Positions 23,900 through 35,150 of a stretch of 64,000 bases of DNA are shown one piece after another. The DNA comes from Nematopogon swammerdamellus (taxonomy: Eukaryota > Arthropoda > Insecta > Lepidoptera > Adelidae): positions 11,773,523-11,837,522 of the forward strand of contig OX336342.1 in NCBI GenBank assembly GCA_946902875.1, read 5' to 3'. The stretch's first letter is position 1. Each line of letters starts with the position of its first letter. The notes below the pieces were generated by a model, which made no database searches, was not told the origin of the DNA, and was given only the letters and a program-made list of their open reading frames with translations. The position numbers were made by a program, and so were the translations under genes.

Positions 23900-25385
23900 A
23901 TTTATTTCAAGAGCTATTTAGCGACAACTTTATAAGAGCAGTGGACCACTTCAATCACATAATTCAAACTTCTGCATGGAAAGCTACTCCAGGAAACCAA
24001 CCCATAAATTCTGCATTGAAATTCACGTCAATAATAATGGAAAAGGTTCTAGAGAGAGGAACAAAATATCCAGAGGGAATGGCAAGACTCGCTACTCTCA
24101 CTTGAAAACTCATCTTAACCAAGCTATAAACTGACACAACTAGACAATGACAGAAATTCGAATGTTCAGAATTATGTGAAAAACCTGGATGCTCAGTCAC
24201 CGATTACTCTTGATGGAAGGCTACCAAAACTGAAGCAACCAATAGTTGCAGCTCCTCCTATACCACCTCCTTTGTGCCACCCTGATCAAGTGAAAATTAT
24301 ACCAAAGCCTGCAAATATCCTACAGGAACGAAAGTCATATAGGGCATCAGCTCGCTCCCATACCATCTAAGTACTTCTAGTCTATTTTTTTTCTAACAAG
24401 ACACAGCGATAATATTATAAAGTGACCTTGTTCCCAACCACCAATTTGGGTTTAGACAAAAGCACCAAAGTATCAACAAGGTTCATTAGTTGGAATAAAA
24501 TTCATCAAACTAACGAATGTAAGGCGTACTACTCTGCTGCCTTCTTAGATATCTCACAACCGTTTGGCAGGATCTGGCATGATTCAGCTTGCTTAGAAGT
24601 TCAAGCAAGCTGAAGACATAATATATCCCTGCTGATTGCTTTTATATCCTCAGCCGAATGCTACTTTTCAGTGAAATGCAGTGAGACTGAAACAGGCCTT
24701 TAACCAATACAGACTGGAGTCCTCCAAGGAATTGTACTGGGCCCGATCCTGTATTTTCTGCACACGTCTGATCCGTCCACTAGCGAGAGCTTCTACCACA
24801 GGAACATGCTGATGATAAAGCGCCTACCTACTGCTGATCACTCAACCAAGACATATTGCAGTAATTAAAGAGAAAAACAAAATTCATGAAAGGAAGCAGC
24901 TAGTATGCAGTAGGTACCGCGGTACTGACTGATGCAATCACAGCTAAGCCTAGAGAACAAAGTTCTATTATATAAAGCTAAAAATAAATAAAACATCAAG
25001 CCCACCTGGTCATATGGCATTCCGCTGCAGGTAACAGCGGGGAAGTATATTGTCATTGTCTCTCAGTGGTACATCACAAATGACCTTGGGATTCATCCAA
25101 TAAAAGAGGAAATAGTGGCCGCCACAGACGCATACAGGGAAACATCTCCTAAACTAAAACATCCAAACCACCTGTCCAGCAGTTTGATGGCTGAAAAGAT
25201 CGAACCCACTGACTCAAGAAGAGGATTCCTGAAGATAAACAGACCACGGAAACAACGGCATAAATTAATAAGAAAGGATACATCAATACACGCATTGCTA
25301 GCAAGACTAAAACATTATTAAACATTCACGATGAATGTCCTACAGACAAGACAGATTGCAAGAAAGAAAAGGAGAAAAAAATTAT
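23900..25385 (+). pseudogene. Jockey-like non-LTR retrotransposon, decayed ORF2 remnant
   Basis: In scattered frames on the plus strand the region resembles reverse transcriptase. AAFLDISQPFGRIWHDSACL (about 24540) is a damaged version of the AFLDxxxAFDxVWH motif. A C-terminal block KEEIVAATDAYRETSPKLKH followed by HPNHLSSSL (about 25105-25185) is like the end of jockey ORF2. Many stops and frameshifts. It continues to about 25385 with A-rich sequence. Confidence 0.65.
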
Positions 25386-25726
25386 TATTATATGAATGGT
25401 GCTGCGTTCATACGTGGATGAAATGTGTTTCGTAGTAGCGGTATTGTATTGTTTGGGCCACATTAGCTCAATGTGTTTCTAGCTTTATAGTCATGCATAT
25501 ATTTATGATGCATCAGCATTTTGTTTTGCAATATTTTATGAGATTCCGATTAACCCATACACATTTGTCTCCTCATATCGCATGTACTTCTGCACGACCA
25601 AAAGTACGGGCGGGGGTAGCAGGCAGCAGGGGATATAGACAATCGTCAACAATCAACATCCTTAAACATATATCCAAATTGTCAGAACAATAGCAATTAA
25701 TAGGGCAAGTGAGCGAGTGGTGGTGG

Positions 25727-26208
25727 TACAGTGGGTGGCCAAATTATTAGACTCACCACACTTAATGTCATAGTTATCAATACAAATTTGCTCTTGGGAA
25801 AAAAAATTCCACCTCCTAAACCTTTGAACCTAAACTATTGCAACTAGGTATTTTTTATTACTGATATATTTGGCATACACCTACCTTACCATTTTCAACC
25901 TATGAACATCGACTTAACTTAGAGACAAAGTAGAAAATCGAAATTTTTTAATTCTATACATAAATTATTTAAATGATATGAAAATAAATAATCGGTATTT
26001 ATAAATTTGTCTCCAAGTTAAGCCGACTTTCATTGGATTAAGGTGTAAATGTAGGTTTATGGCAAATATATCAATAATAAAAAATACCTAGTTGCAATAG
26101 TTTAGGTTCAAAGGTTTAGGAGGTGGAATTTCTTTTCCCAAGAGCAAATTTGTATTGATAACTATGACATTAAGTATGGTGAGTCTAATAATTTGGCCAC
26201 CCACTGTA
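25727..26208. mobile_element. 482-bp MITE with long (about 200-bp) inverted repeats
   Basis: Begins TACAGTGGGTGGCCAAATTA and ends GGCCACCCACTGTA, with TA at both edges, as expected for a Tc1/mariner/pogo-type non-autonomous element. Arms match almost base for base over about 180-200 bp. No ORF. The right edge is 62 bp from the Sar1 stop codon. Minus-strand AATAAA (25854-25859) and ATTAAA (25947-25952) lie inside it and could end Sar1 transcripts. Confidence 0.85.
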
Positions 26209-26212
26209 TGTA

Positions 26213-26252
26213 TGTGTGTGTTTATGTTTGTGTGTGTGTGTGTGTGTGTGTG
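26213..26252. repeat. TG microsatellite
   Basis: TG-rich run, interrupted once by TTTATGTTTG, between the MITE edge and the Sar1 stop codon. It would lie in the Sar1 3' UTR as a CA repeat. Confidence 0.85.
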
Positions 26253-26270
26253 AAGGGGTGGACGAGTGGT

Positions 26271-29200
26271 TCAGTCGATGTACTGGGCGAGCCAGCGGAA
26301 GCCCTCCCCGTAACCTTGCCTCTTCAGCACGGAGCACATGAAGAGCTCCAGCGGCCGGCCGGGCAGCTCCGATCGGGACACCTTGCCCTGTAAACATGTT
26401 GTTTCATAGAGATACATGTTGAGACAACTTACTTTTGGCCACCTGCCTAACTTACATACTTATGTTTAAATGTTTAATTACAGCAATTTAGAAATCAACT
26501 TACATGCGTGTGCAGCCGCGGACAAAAGCTAGTTTAATATAAGATGTATTCTGAAAATTAATGTTTTCTTCTGCTGGGACAGCCTGCCTAAGACACCAGT
26601 TGAGTAGGTACTTACAATTTGAGGTGAAAAAATTTCTTAATTTTCAGAAGGCCCCTAGTTTTACTTGCGTAAGATGTTCTTTGTCAGTTCATAAACTCTA
26701 TCTATGCATAGATAGATATAAATTATTTATTGCACACCAAATATTAACAAACAATATTGCACGAAGAAAACATACAGAATAACAATAGAAATTTACAATA
26801 ATACCAAGGGAAAGAAAAGAAAAATAGCGTGCAAAGGCAGACGTATCACTTATCAATTATCATCGTACACAAGTTATTTCTTCCAATCAACCTTTGGATG
26901 ATGAGAGTAAGTGAAGAAGAATAGAAGCAAGGGTAGTGCAGTTAGGACAGGAAAGTAATAACATACAATCAATCAATACATAACATAAAATGTAAACCGG
27001 AGCACGGTACAAACGCACCCTAACACACACACACACACACCCTCTTAACACACACACACACACACATGGCAACGGCTGAAAAACAGCGCCAGGAAAGGAC
27101 TGTCCTGCCCTGGCACACGCTGAGCCGATTGGCCAATTTTGCATAAATTAAGAATTGTATATAAAATGTAAATAGGCTAAGTTAGTTATTATGCAAAATA
27201 AACGTTTATCTTATCTTATCTATCTTATCAAAAACACTAATTGCTACCTACTAAAGTTCTAAGGTGATTTCCAATATTTTTATACTTACTCCTGTTAAAT
27301 CAGAAAAATAAAATTTAGCTTAGTAACTTAAGAATATAAACAAATGCGGTGTCTGACTGCCTGTCTTTCCGCAAATATATGTAACATGTTTACTCAAAAA
27401 CTACAACCCAGAATTGCATGGAGATTATTCCATTAGATTCAGCAACTCTTTGCGATCGTTTTTGGATATATATCATCATGCTAACTGTTTGGGGCACTGA
27501 GTAGTGACCCTAATTGTGAGAGTACATAAAAACTGTTCCTCCTATCTATTCTGTATCGGAAGATATATTATTTCAGCTAATCTCAGGTAAAAATGTGGTA
27601 CTTACTGCAGCACTTTTGAAATATGAGTTTACAGCGAGCGAAGCACATTTAGAAATACATATGTAGCAAGTCTGATAGCATTTCTTGTGTGTACCCAGTG
27701 GTACATTAACACAATAATCTGTAGGAATAATTATTATTAACCCATTTAGTGTCATAACAACACATTAGATAGTCTTCAATTGTGTAATCAACTTGATGTA
27801 GGGTGCAATATACCTTATCGTACATAATGCTAAATAGGTAATTATTTTATTGAGGCTTGATATCAAGTGGGCATACAATTTCTCAGCGATGCGAAATAGA
27901 ACAGGAGAAACAAATTAATAGGAAAAATAACAATACAATTACTGTGAGTATTCCGGGACACATAGTCAGCTAAATGTATTCTGCATAATAGAACGGTAAG
28001 CGGGACTTCGCTAGGAGTGCTGTTAGCGGTTGTGTCCGTCTTCACCCGACAAACTGTTGGGCACAGTTGCCCGCCCATGCCGGTTCTTTATAAGAAAAGA
28101 CAAAGATGTGCAGAATGCGGTGTGACGAGTTAGTTACCTTGCCGGTGGTCTGCTGGTAGAGGTTGAAGAACTGCCTAAGTTCATCCTCGCTGGCGGCGCC
28201 CTGCTTGTCGATCTTGTTTCCCAGGATGAGTATGGGGCAGTTGCTGAGAGTCTCATCCGTGAGCAACGAGTCCAGCTCGGCCTTGGACTCGCGCAGGCGG
28301 ACACCGTCGCACGCATCCACTAGGAACACGATGGCGTCGACGGCGGGGAAGTAATCGCGCCACACACGCCGCGCCTGTGCATGCCCGCCCAGGTCGAAGG
28401 TCGTGAACCTCATGCTGCCTATCGACAGCTCCTCTGACGCTGCAATTCCACATAATCAACACTTATTCCATGTCTAATATATGTATGCATATTTACCTGC
28501 ACAAATATCTCACATGCAGGTAGGCTGCCGAGAAAAGGGGCACGGAATAACCAAACTCACTTAATTGTTACTAGAGCTCGTTCTCAGCACTGAGACTATA
28601 AGCAGTACATTTTGCTAGGGGTATTAATCATCCACTCCATGGTGACCGTTAAGGCCCATTTGCACTTTGATTAGTGCGAGTGCGAGTGAGTAGTGATTAG
28701 TGTTTATTGTGAGTGATTAATGATTAGTGCGAGTAGTGTCCAATACTGTTTAGCTGTTGTGTTTAGTAAAAACTGTCCAAAGGGACGCGCGGGACGTGGT
28801 TACTCGCAAACGGTTTACTAAACACTAATCAATCCTGTCCAAACGATGTGAGTGCTAAACACTAAACACCTGCACTAAGCACTCAACACTCGCACTCGCA
28901 AAAAATAGAACACGCACCTAATCATTCTACTTCGCTAATCACTAAACACTCGCACTAATCAATTGCGGTCCGAACGTGTTTAGTACTAATCACTAAGCAC
29001 CTGCACTAAACACTTGCCCTAATCACTAATCAATGTGCAAATGGGCCTTTAGGCTCGGAAGGGATCTATACATCCAGCTTTTTGTATTAGACTAACAGCT
29101 CATATGGATATGTTATCTTGTTTTTTTTTTATTAGAAACACTCAATAGCTAAAACTGAAAGGTGCATGAATAAAAGTAATATATATTACTGGGATGTAGC

Positions 29201-30148
29201 GTTGGCACGTGCTGTGCTAGTCTGTCGTCTTTAAGCATGTGGAGGAGCGTAGTCTTGCCGGCATTATCCAGCCCTAGGAACAGGAGCTTGCCGGATTTCT
29301 TCCACAAACCTAAAACAAAGGCATATTTAAATGAAAACAAACAGTATTCATTAAAATACAAGAAATGAAACTACCTATATTACTGACAATTTGAAAATGA
29401 AAAAACAAAATATGAGGACACATTTTATTATGTTTTTCACGTGGGCAAAAATGTCATCCTTTCCTTTATGTAACATATGTTTCTCTGTAAGTAGCATAAG
29501 AAAAGTAAATACATGAGAAATGGCGATTATTTTGGATATCATGCAACGAAAATCCACCACAACCTCACCATAGCCTCCAAATTACGGCCCACGGGCTCAG
29601 TAAGTCCAGCCCTCGACAGAGAGCCCAATTTGCAATGAAACCGGCCCGTGAGGGAGGAACACACCTGAAAATTTATACTTAACCCTTTGTGCCACTTTCA
29701 ACTCAAGATCTCCATATGAATGAAAATGGTTTACTTTTACCAAGGAAATATGATTTCATACCTTTAAGTTCTTATTAGTGGTTTTTAAGTTGATTAAAAT
29801 GTTCTTCTGTAAGTTAATTTTTTAAAATTAAATGACACCCTTCAAATGTCTCTTTGTAGCTGACTGGGTTTATACCACCGTACTGGATTTAAGGTAGCCG
29901 CACAGCAGCCTCGGCTGTTAGTCAGTATAGCCAGCAATCCAAACGGAAGTCTCCAGTATGGCACCTAACTTCTCGGAGGTGATATTGGCTGGGCGGAACA
30001 TGTGCCGCCCCCCTGGCTCAGCCCAAAGGGTTTTGCAGACCCTTCATCTACGTAATACAAATTTAGTTTAAGATTTTTATATTACAAAAATGTATTATTA
30101 CTCACCCAAGAAACCCAGGACTCCGGTAAACCAATCTAGGATGAACAT
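26271..30148 (-). CDS. Sar1: Small COPII coat GTPase Sar1
   Basis: Arf-family GTPase that starts COPII coat assembly at ER exit sites. Coding exons, in transcript order: 30148-30106, 29309-29190, 28439-28138, 26387-26271. All introns are GT-AG, phases agree, and the total is 193 residues plus stop, the family length. The N-terminus [15 protein letters not shown] is the membrane-bending amphipathic helix. GLDNAGKTT is the P-loop, DLGGHAQAR the switch II motif with its histidine, NKID the guanine-specificity motif, and MCSVLKR the G5 region. The end [19 protein letters not shown] then LAQYID is typical. An acceptor at 30161-30162 places a 5' UTR exon further upstream, perhaps in the CpG-rich stretch near 30260-30330. 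The gene converges with CCP5. Introns hold several transposable elements. Confidence 0.97.
26690..27230 (+). mobile_element. Non-LTR/SINE-like repeat with CTTAT tail
   Basis: Ends TGCAAAATAAACG then TTATCTTATCTTATCTATC, a short-repeat tail typical of insect non-LTR retroelements. The internal block ATAAATTATTTATTGC and later CAATCAACCTTTGGATG is shared with 40715-40820 and, inverted, 41400-41510. Two AC microsatellites lie within (about 27023-27066). Located in the last Sar1 intron. Confidence 0.55.
27231..28137. other. Sar1 intron sequence, nothing recognised
   Basis: AT-rich, no ORF with family signals, no clear inverted repeat. Confidence 0.4.
28652..29048. mobile_element. 397-bp MITE, TTA target duplication (PIF/Harbinger-like)
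   Basis: Ends AGGCCCATTTGCAC and GTGCAAATGGGCCT are perfect inverted repeats, flanked on both sides by TTA (28649-28651, 29049-29051). The interior is made of degenerate short motifs AGTGATTAGTG and CACTAATCAC in both orientations. In the Sar1 intron between coding exons 2 and 3. Confidence 0.85.
29857..30010 (+). mobile_element. SINE body copy (headless)
   Basis: Shares GTAGCTGACTGGGTT, ACCACCGTACTGG, CACAGCAGCCTCGGCTGT, GTATAGCCAGCAAT, AAGTCTCCAGTATGG and CTTCTCGGAGGTGATATTGG with 58262-58500 and 20640-20850. In the first coding intron of Sar1. Confidence 0.7.
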
Positions 30149-30350
30149 GGTTAATGGTTATCTGGAACATAAAAATTTTACATTCAGACGTCGAAGAAAG
30201 GATGAATTTTGTGAGACTCCCTGTTGTCTGCATGTTCAAATCATAGCTGCATAAACATTCCAAGGGCGAGGTCACCGGCACGCCGCCGCGCCTCGCGTCG
30301 CCTCCGCTTCGACACAGATTCAGTCTTATCAGCAACATGCTCTATGAATT
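30149..30350 (-). promoter_or_regulatory. Candidate Sar1 5' UTR/promoter region
   Basis: TTCCAG followed by ATAACC marks a 3' splice site ending at 30162, leaving 13 nt of 5' UTR before the ATG. The CpG-rich patch at about 30265-30320 is unusual in this AT-rich setting and may hold the first exon and start site. No TATA box or initiator could be assigned. Confidence 0.35.
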
Positions 30351-30554
30351 TGTTCCACATTATATCTTCGAGGAAAAATTAATACGAGTTGCGGTCTCAT
30401 ATACAATACGTTACAAATTCTAACACACTGAATTTGACTACATAACTGATGTATGGAGTATGACAAATTGTTAACCCTTTGGTAGGTCAAATTTGATACT
30501 GTAATCCCGGCCCTGTTAATCCTTGGGGCATTACATGTAATGTGTAGGTACAAT

Positions 30555-31130
30555 GTAATTTTTTTTTATTGAACTCGCAACATATGGGGCCGAGCCACCC
30601 ATAAAGTGTCTAACGACGCCCATGGACATTCGGTCGTATGCGGTGCTTGCGAATGACATGCCGGCCTGACAGGTGCCCATTCACGCCCCTCTTGAAGGAC
30701 CCGAGACTGTATTTGGGTGGATATATATGGGCAAGGAGAGCGTTCCAGAGTTTACTGGTTCTGTAAAGATCTGCACAACTGAGAACTGCGAGAACAGACG
30801 CAGGGGCATGCATCCCATAAAGGCAGAAAAGCATTGTCTAACCTGAGTAAAGTTCCAGTTCCACCCACCCAAACAATGAAATTAAGGATGGTGTGGAACT
30901 AAGCTTGCGATGGCTTCACCGAACATATCCGGGCCCATCGGCAGTAAAGGAGGATGTTAATCGAGGTCGGGACTAGCGAGTGGCCACTCTAAATTTCCCG
31001 CGCATGCTTCACGTTTCGGCTCGCATCAAGCCCTCGTCAGCTAGTCTGCGTTGACTACGACGCGGGGAAACCACCAGTCCCACTCTCGACCTCCCTCTCT
31101 CTACCTATCCATATTCTGTAGGATGCTTCC
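30555..31130 (-). mobile_element. Non-LTR retrotransposon 3' end
   Basis: The minus strand encodes LYRTSKLWNALLAHIYPPKY then SLGSFKRGVNGHLSGRH, the usual C-terminal end of a reverse-transcriptase ORF. It is followed by CCATGGGCGTCGTTAGACAC, GTGGCTCGGC and an A-rich tail near 30560. The same 3' end recurs at 37085-37235 (plus), 38151-38224, 46191-46230 with 48829-49070, 53270-53390 and near 54620. The part beyond 30870 is assigned tentatively. Confidence 0.65.
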
Positions 31131-31289
31131 AGTGACGTTTTCGAAGCTCTCTCCATGTATGATCTTAGCGTCGATCTTGGCAGCCCTAGATTCTTGAAGA
31201 GACTGTAGCGCTGGTAGTCCTCTTGCTCCGACTTCCACAGCGAAGAGATCAGTCTTGAATCCGTTTCTCACAATCCGGTCTACTAACTT

Positions 31290-32030
31290 TCAGTACTTGT
31301 TAAGTTTGATGTTGTGGTCCTTCGGCATGTTACTTTCCCATGGAACTGTAAGTTCAACAAGTACTACATGCTTTGTCACTTTTGAGAATATGAGTATATC
31401 CGGTCTTAATGCTGTGGTACAGATTTCCAAAGGCCTTTGGTAATGCTTCTCATGTGTGTCCACCAACAATTCCCAATCCTTTGCTGCTCCCAAAATTGAA
31501 GAAGGTTTAGTCCTATCTTTGGGCAGCTTATTGGCTCCAGGTTTCACAAAGTTGACCTTCTGGAAGCCACTACTGGTTTGCCCTTTCCTGGTCCGTGCAA
31601 TTTGACAGGTTGATGGCCTCTGTGATGATTTGGAGGACTTTATCATGACGGTAGGAATACTGGCCTCGCTCAAGTAGTATTTTGCATCCGCATAACAAAT
31701 GTTTGGCCGTGCCTACGAACTCCTTACATGACGGGCATAGTCTATTTGTAGATTTCCCCCATCTAACTAGGTTACTCGGGTCGGGAAGAGTAAGCTGGAA
31801 TGCATTTAAGTAGAACTTAAGCAGCTCAGGGGATCAGTTATTTATTATGGATTTCCACTTCAATGCAGGAGGGATGCAGAAGTCGCCCACTGTTAGCCAA
31901 TCATTCTGCATTTCTATGTTTAAGGTGTGAAGTTTGAAACCTTGTTCCATGTCCTCCTGAGCAAAACCTTTCAACTTTGCTGTTTCTATGCCTAGTCTAT
32001 AAAACTTCATATAAAACATATAAAACTTCT
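31290..32030 (-). pseudogene. Non-LTR retroelement remnant with zinc-knuckle and endonuclease-like C-terminus
   Basis: Minus strand, several frames. WGKSTNRLCPSCKE and TAKHLLCGC make a C-x2-C...H...C knuckle. Then GQYSYRHDKVLQIITEA, and finally LRPDILIFSKVTKHVVLVEL with TVPWE. The RPD...VELTVPWE pattern matches the restriction-enzyme-like (PD-(D/E)XK) endonuclease at the C-terminus of R2/NeSL-type retroelements. At least one frameshift near 31680. The class assignment is inference. Confidence 0.55.
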
Positions 32031-32222
32031 GGACTTCACGAAAAAATTAATAAATTTAAAATGTAATCTGCTGGAACATCTTCATGTGGACATGAAGACT
32101 TGAGAGATTGAAACCTGGCTGATAATGGAAGGGTAAGAAGAATACAATTCATCTTGTATTTAAATTAAGTACTTATTTTTAATCTAAATTGCTGCCTGCC
32201 TACCCAAACTCGAATGTCTGTG

Positions 32223-32597
32223 CTCACCATTCCCCACTAGTCGCAAGTCTCATCCACAAGACCCGACTGGCTGAAGGGTGATTGATGTAGGATTCATATT
32301 CCATACTGTCGTTCATATCATTGATATGCAGAAGAAACAGTGTGGGTGACAAAACAGATCCCTGTGGTGCGGCGGCGTTCACTGACATGGCGTCCAACAA
32401 ACAACCGTGCACTAGGACCTAAATCCTACATCTATGTAGGAAGTCGGCGACCCAGTCACAGAGGCCAGAAGGAAGTCCGCAAGCCGGCAATTCGCCCAAG
32501 AGCGACTTGTGCCAAACCCGGTCAAATGCCTTGGCAATATCAAGGCCAATGGCCAACGATTCAAGACCTTCAAGCGATTCCCCCATAAATATTCATA
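32223..32597 (-). pseudogene. Reverse transcriptase fragment (jockey/CR1-like)
   Basis: The minus strand encodes LDIAKAFDRVWHKSLLGELP, GLPSGLCDWVADFL and NAAAPQGSVLSPTLFLLHIN, the palm-domain motifs of jockey/CR1-type reverse transcriptases. The YADD motif is lost and there are stops. A related short piece is near 49700. Confidence 0.75.
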
Positions 32598-33220
32598 AAT
32601 GCATTTCTTGTCATTCTAATGACAACAAAAATAATATATAGTTATACTTTTTTTGTTATCTTCAAGATTTTTACCATGTCTAGAGTAGTAGGGAAAGAAT
32701 AGATAGCGTACTAAATGTGTAACTAATAATATGTTTAGCCAATATGACTTGCAGTATTGAATCTAGTCTGACTATCGTGATGCCGTATTGCGCGCAAATT
32801 GGGTGGAACTGGTTCCTACTAAACCAAGGTGAATAGCAGTTGAGTAACGCAACGCATATTAGCCTGTTCTACGTTGCGCCATGCTCGCAGAGGCGTCTTC
32901 GTTTGCCGTAGATTACAGAAAGAGATGAGCCTTGAGAACAATACAGATTTGACAGCACGTCACTTGCACCCAGACTTCACTGAATGGAAACCATCCAGAG
33001 GTAAGGGCTACACGTTTACAAGCGTTTACATGAAAGGGTACTTACATTACTGTTAAGGACGCAGATCTAAAAGTGGAAGCTACGTTTGTGCTAACACTGG
33101 CTTTGCAATTAGTCCGGAAATCAGGGAACAACGACGGAGAAAAGCAATAGCTCTCTCTCAGTGCGCGGGTTGGCAACTTGGCAATGACCAAAGAGAATAT
33201 AACCAACCACTGTCCACTAC

Positions 33221-33442
33221 GGTCCGCCACCTGAAAGCTCTAGCGGCTCCTGCGGCTCCTGCGGCTCCTTTCGGCCAGACTTGCTTCGGCTCGAAGGAAA
33301 GTGTGGTATGTATGAGTGATGTTTTGGTGGTTTAAAAAAAAGCCTAATGTCGAGCCGAATGTTTCGTTTCAAGCCGAGTCAACCCGAGCCGTGTTTCCGA
33401 ATGGAGCCGCAGGAGCCGCCAGAGCTTTCAGTTGTCAAACCT
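33221..33442. mobile_element. MITE with 11-bp flanking direct repeats
   Basis: Inverted ends share CTGAAAGCTCTRGCGGCTCC. CTGTCCACTAC occurs immediately on the left (33210-33220) and on the right (33443-33453), consistent with a target duplication. The left arm has a short GCGGCTCCT triplication. Confidence 0.7.
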
Positions 33443-33577
33443 CTGTCCACTACGTTTTATGAATGACGTCTCTCGCCGGAAGTGAGTGCCGTTTGTTTTA
33501 TTTTCTACGGAAAGGCAACGATAGTATGTACGTATAGCCACAACAACCACAAAACACTGCTATTAGAAAGGACTTAT

Positions 33578-34008
33578 GCGGCCATTACACATACACTTCC
33601 GAGTGCCGATCGGACGTCGCGCCACTCCGTCGCGCATTCCGAAGTGTGTGTGTGCACGTGATCGGAACGCAGTCCGAAGCGACACTCCGTAGCGCATGTT
33701 TGCGCGCATGTTGAAGTGCACATCATAAGTGAATGGAGTGAGTGGAGTGTTTTACATAAGATTTAAAACTCCACACGCCACTCCGAACCGCGCGCCAAAG
33801 CGTCGAAATGACAGTTTGATACGCGTTTCAAGTCAATCGCCGGTTCGGAACGCGCTCTTGGAGTGAGTTGACTTTTGGGTAAATTTTTAGAGCAACGATT
33901 TGGAGTGCGCTCCAAACCATCAATCAACAGTCAGTCTGGCGCGCGCGCCGGCGTTCGATTCGGAACGCACTCCCAGGAGCGGCACTCAGAAGTGTGTTTA
34001 ATGGCCGC
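33578..34008. mobile_element. MITE with GCGGCCATTA ends
   Basis: Ends GCGGCCATTACACATACACTTC-like and AAGTGTGTTTAATGGCCGC are inverted. The interior is GC-rich with many CACTCCG/CGGAGTG motifs in both orientations. Non-coding, in the Sar1-RpS14 interval. Confidence 0.7.
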
Positions 34009-34126
34009 TTTAGCCTGCGGTTGATTTCCGGGCCAAAAATAAAACAATAAAACTTCACGAAAAGAATTTATTTTCACTAGCGACTTAGGATTGCGTCTTC
34101 TCCGGCGCTGCTGGAAGTGCAGCCCC

Positions 34127-34410
34127 GCCGTCCTTGCGTAACACAGCGCAGGCACCCATGCTCGCCACCGCAGCTTCGGCGACCAGCCTCAGTCGCTCCG
34201 GCTCACACGGGTGTCTGCCTGCGCTGTGTTACGGCGGACGGGGCTGCACTCCCTCCGCGCCTCCGGCTTATAAAAACATTCTAGGGAATAGCCGACTAGC
34301 CTCAGTCGCTCCAGCTCACACGGGTGCCTGCGCTGTGTTACGGCGGACGGAGCTGCACTCCCCCCGCGCCTCCGGCTTATAAAAACACTCTAGGGAATAG
34401 CCATACTAAC
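34127..34410. repeat. 113-bp tandem duplication with inverted partner and TATA-like boxes
   Basis: Two direct units start at 34181 and 34294 (GAC-AGCCTCAGTCGCTCC). Each holds TGCGCTGTGTTACGGCGGAC, CTGCACTCC, CGCGCCTCCGGC and TTATAAAAAC. The segment at 34127-34160 is an inverted copy of the GTTACGGCGGACGG part. No ORF of substance. Confidence 0.75.
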
Positions 34411-35093
34411 AGGTTATGTCGGGGCGGTGGATTTAGTTTACCTCCATCGTCCTTTCAAATGTTGTCAACACACACCTTATCTATACACCATTCTGTACAA
34501 TGAATGACGAACTTGCTTCGCTTCTCGACTTTCGATACAAGCGTTGTGCGTGGCCAAGGCAAGCGCGTGCGTAGTATGGTAATTTTCAAGTAATTTTTTT
34601 TCCAGCAGCAGCAGCGTCAGCCAAAGAATATAATACTAGCTGCAAAGAGTAAAGTAACTAGCTGTCAGGTTGCTCAAACAAATTAATAATCTGTGTAAAA
34701 AAAAAGTTAACTGTTACTACAAAGAGACACTCATCCAGCGTGCCCTTTTGCCACAGATTAACTTGTTCCGATAAATTAGATCATTTTTTACGGATAATTT
34801 TAGCTTTATTGGTATGAATCTATACTTTTCTTTAAATATTTCAATGAAGTTAAAAAAAAATTGTCTGTGCATTTTTTTGCTTATGTAATTTGAAACTCGT
34901 GTAAAAAAGACACGGTTGTGTCAGTAACACCATAGCAAAAAGCTAAATATGCCGAGCCAAGAAGCTCATCAGCTGTCAAAATAAACGAAAATGTAATCCC
35001 GCTTTCACGATAGTATGTGAAATACTTCCCTTTCATAATATACGAACGTCAACAATATTATTTACGAAGAAAGTTTTGGTAAAAATAAAATAA

Positions 35094-35150
35094 AATAAAC
35101 TAAGCACCTAGCCAAAGTACTACGTACTTTGGCTAGGTGCTTAGTTTATT
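35094..35150. repeat. Perfect 27-bp hairpin with 3-nt loop
   Basis: Left arm 35094-35120 (core CTAAGCACCTAGCCAAAGTA), loop TAC, right arm 35124-35150, exact reverse complement. Surroundings are AT-rich. It could be a collapsed MITE or a recent inverted duplication; the arms are short and the loop tiny for a microRNA precursor. Confidence 0.9.

Noticed and set aside
28680..28990. CRISPR-like array
   Set aside because: The short CACTAATCAC words vary in spacing and orientation and lie inside a MITE in an animal genome.
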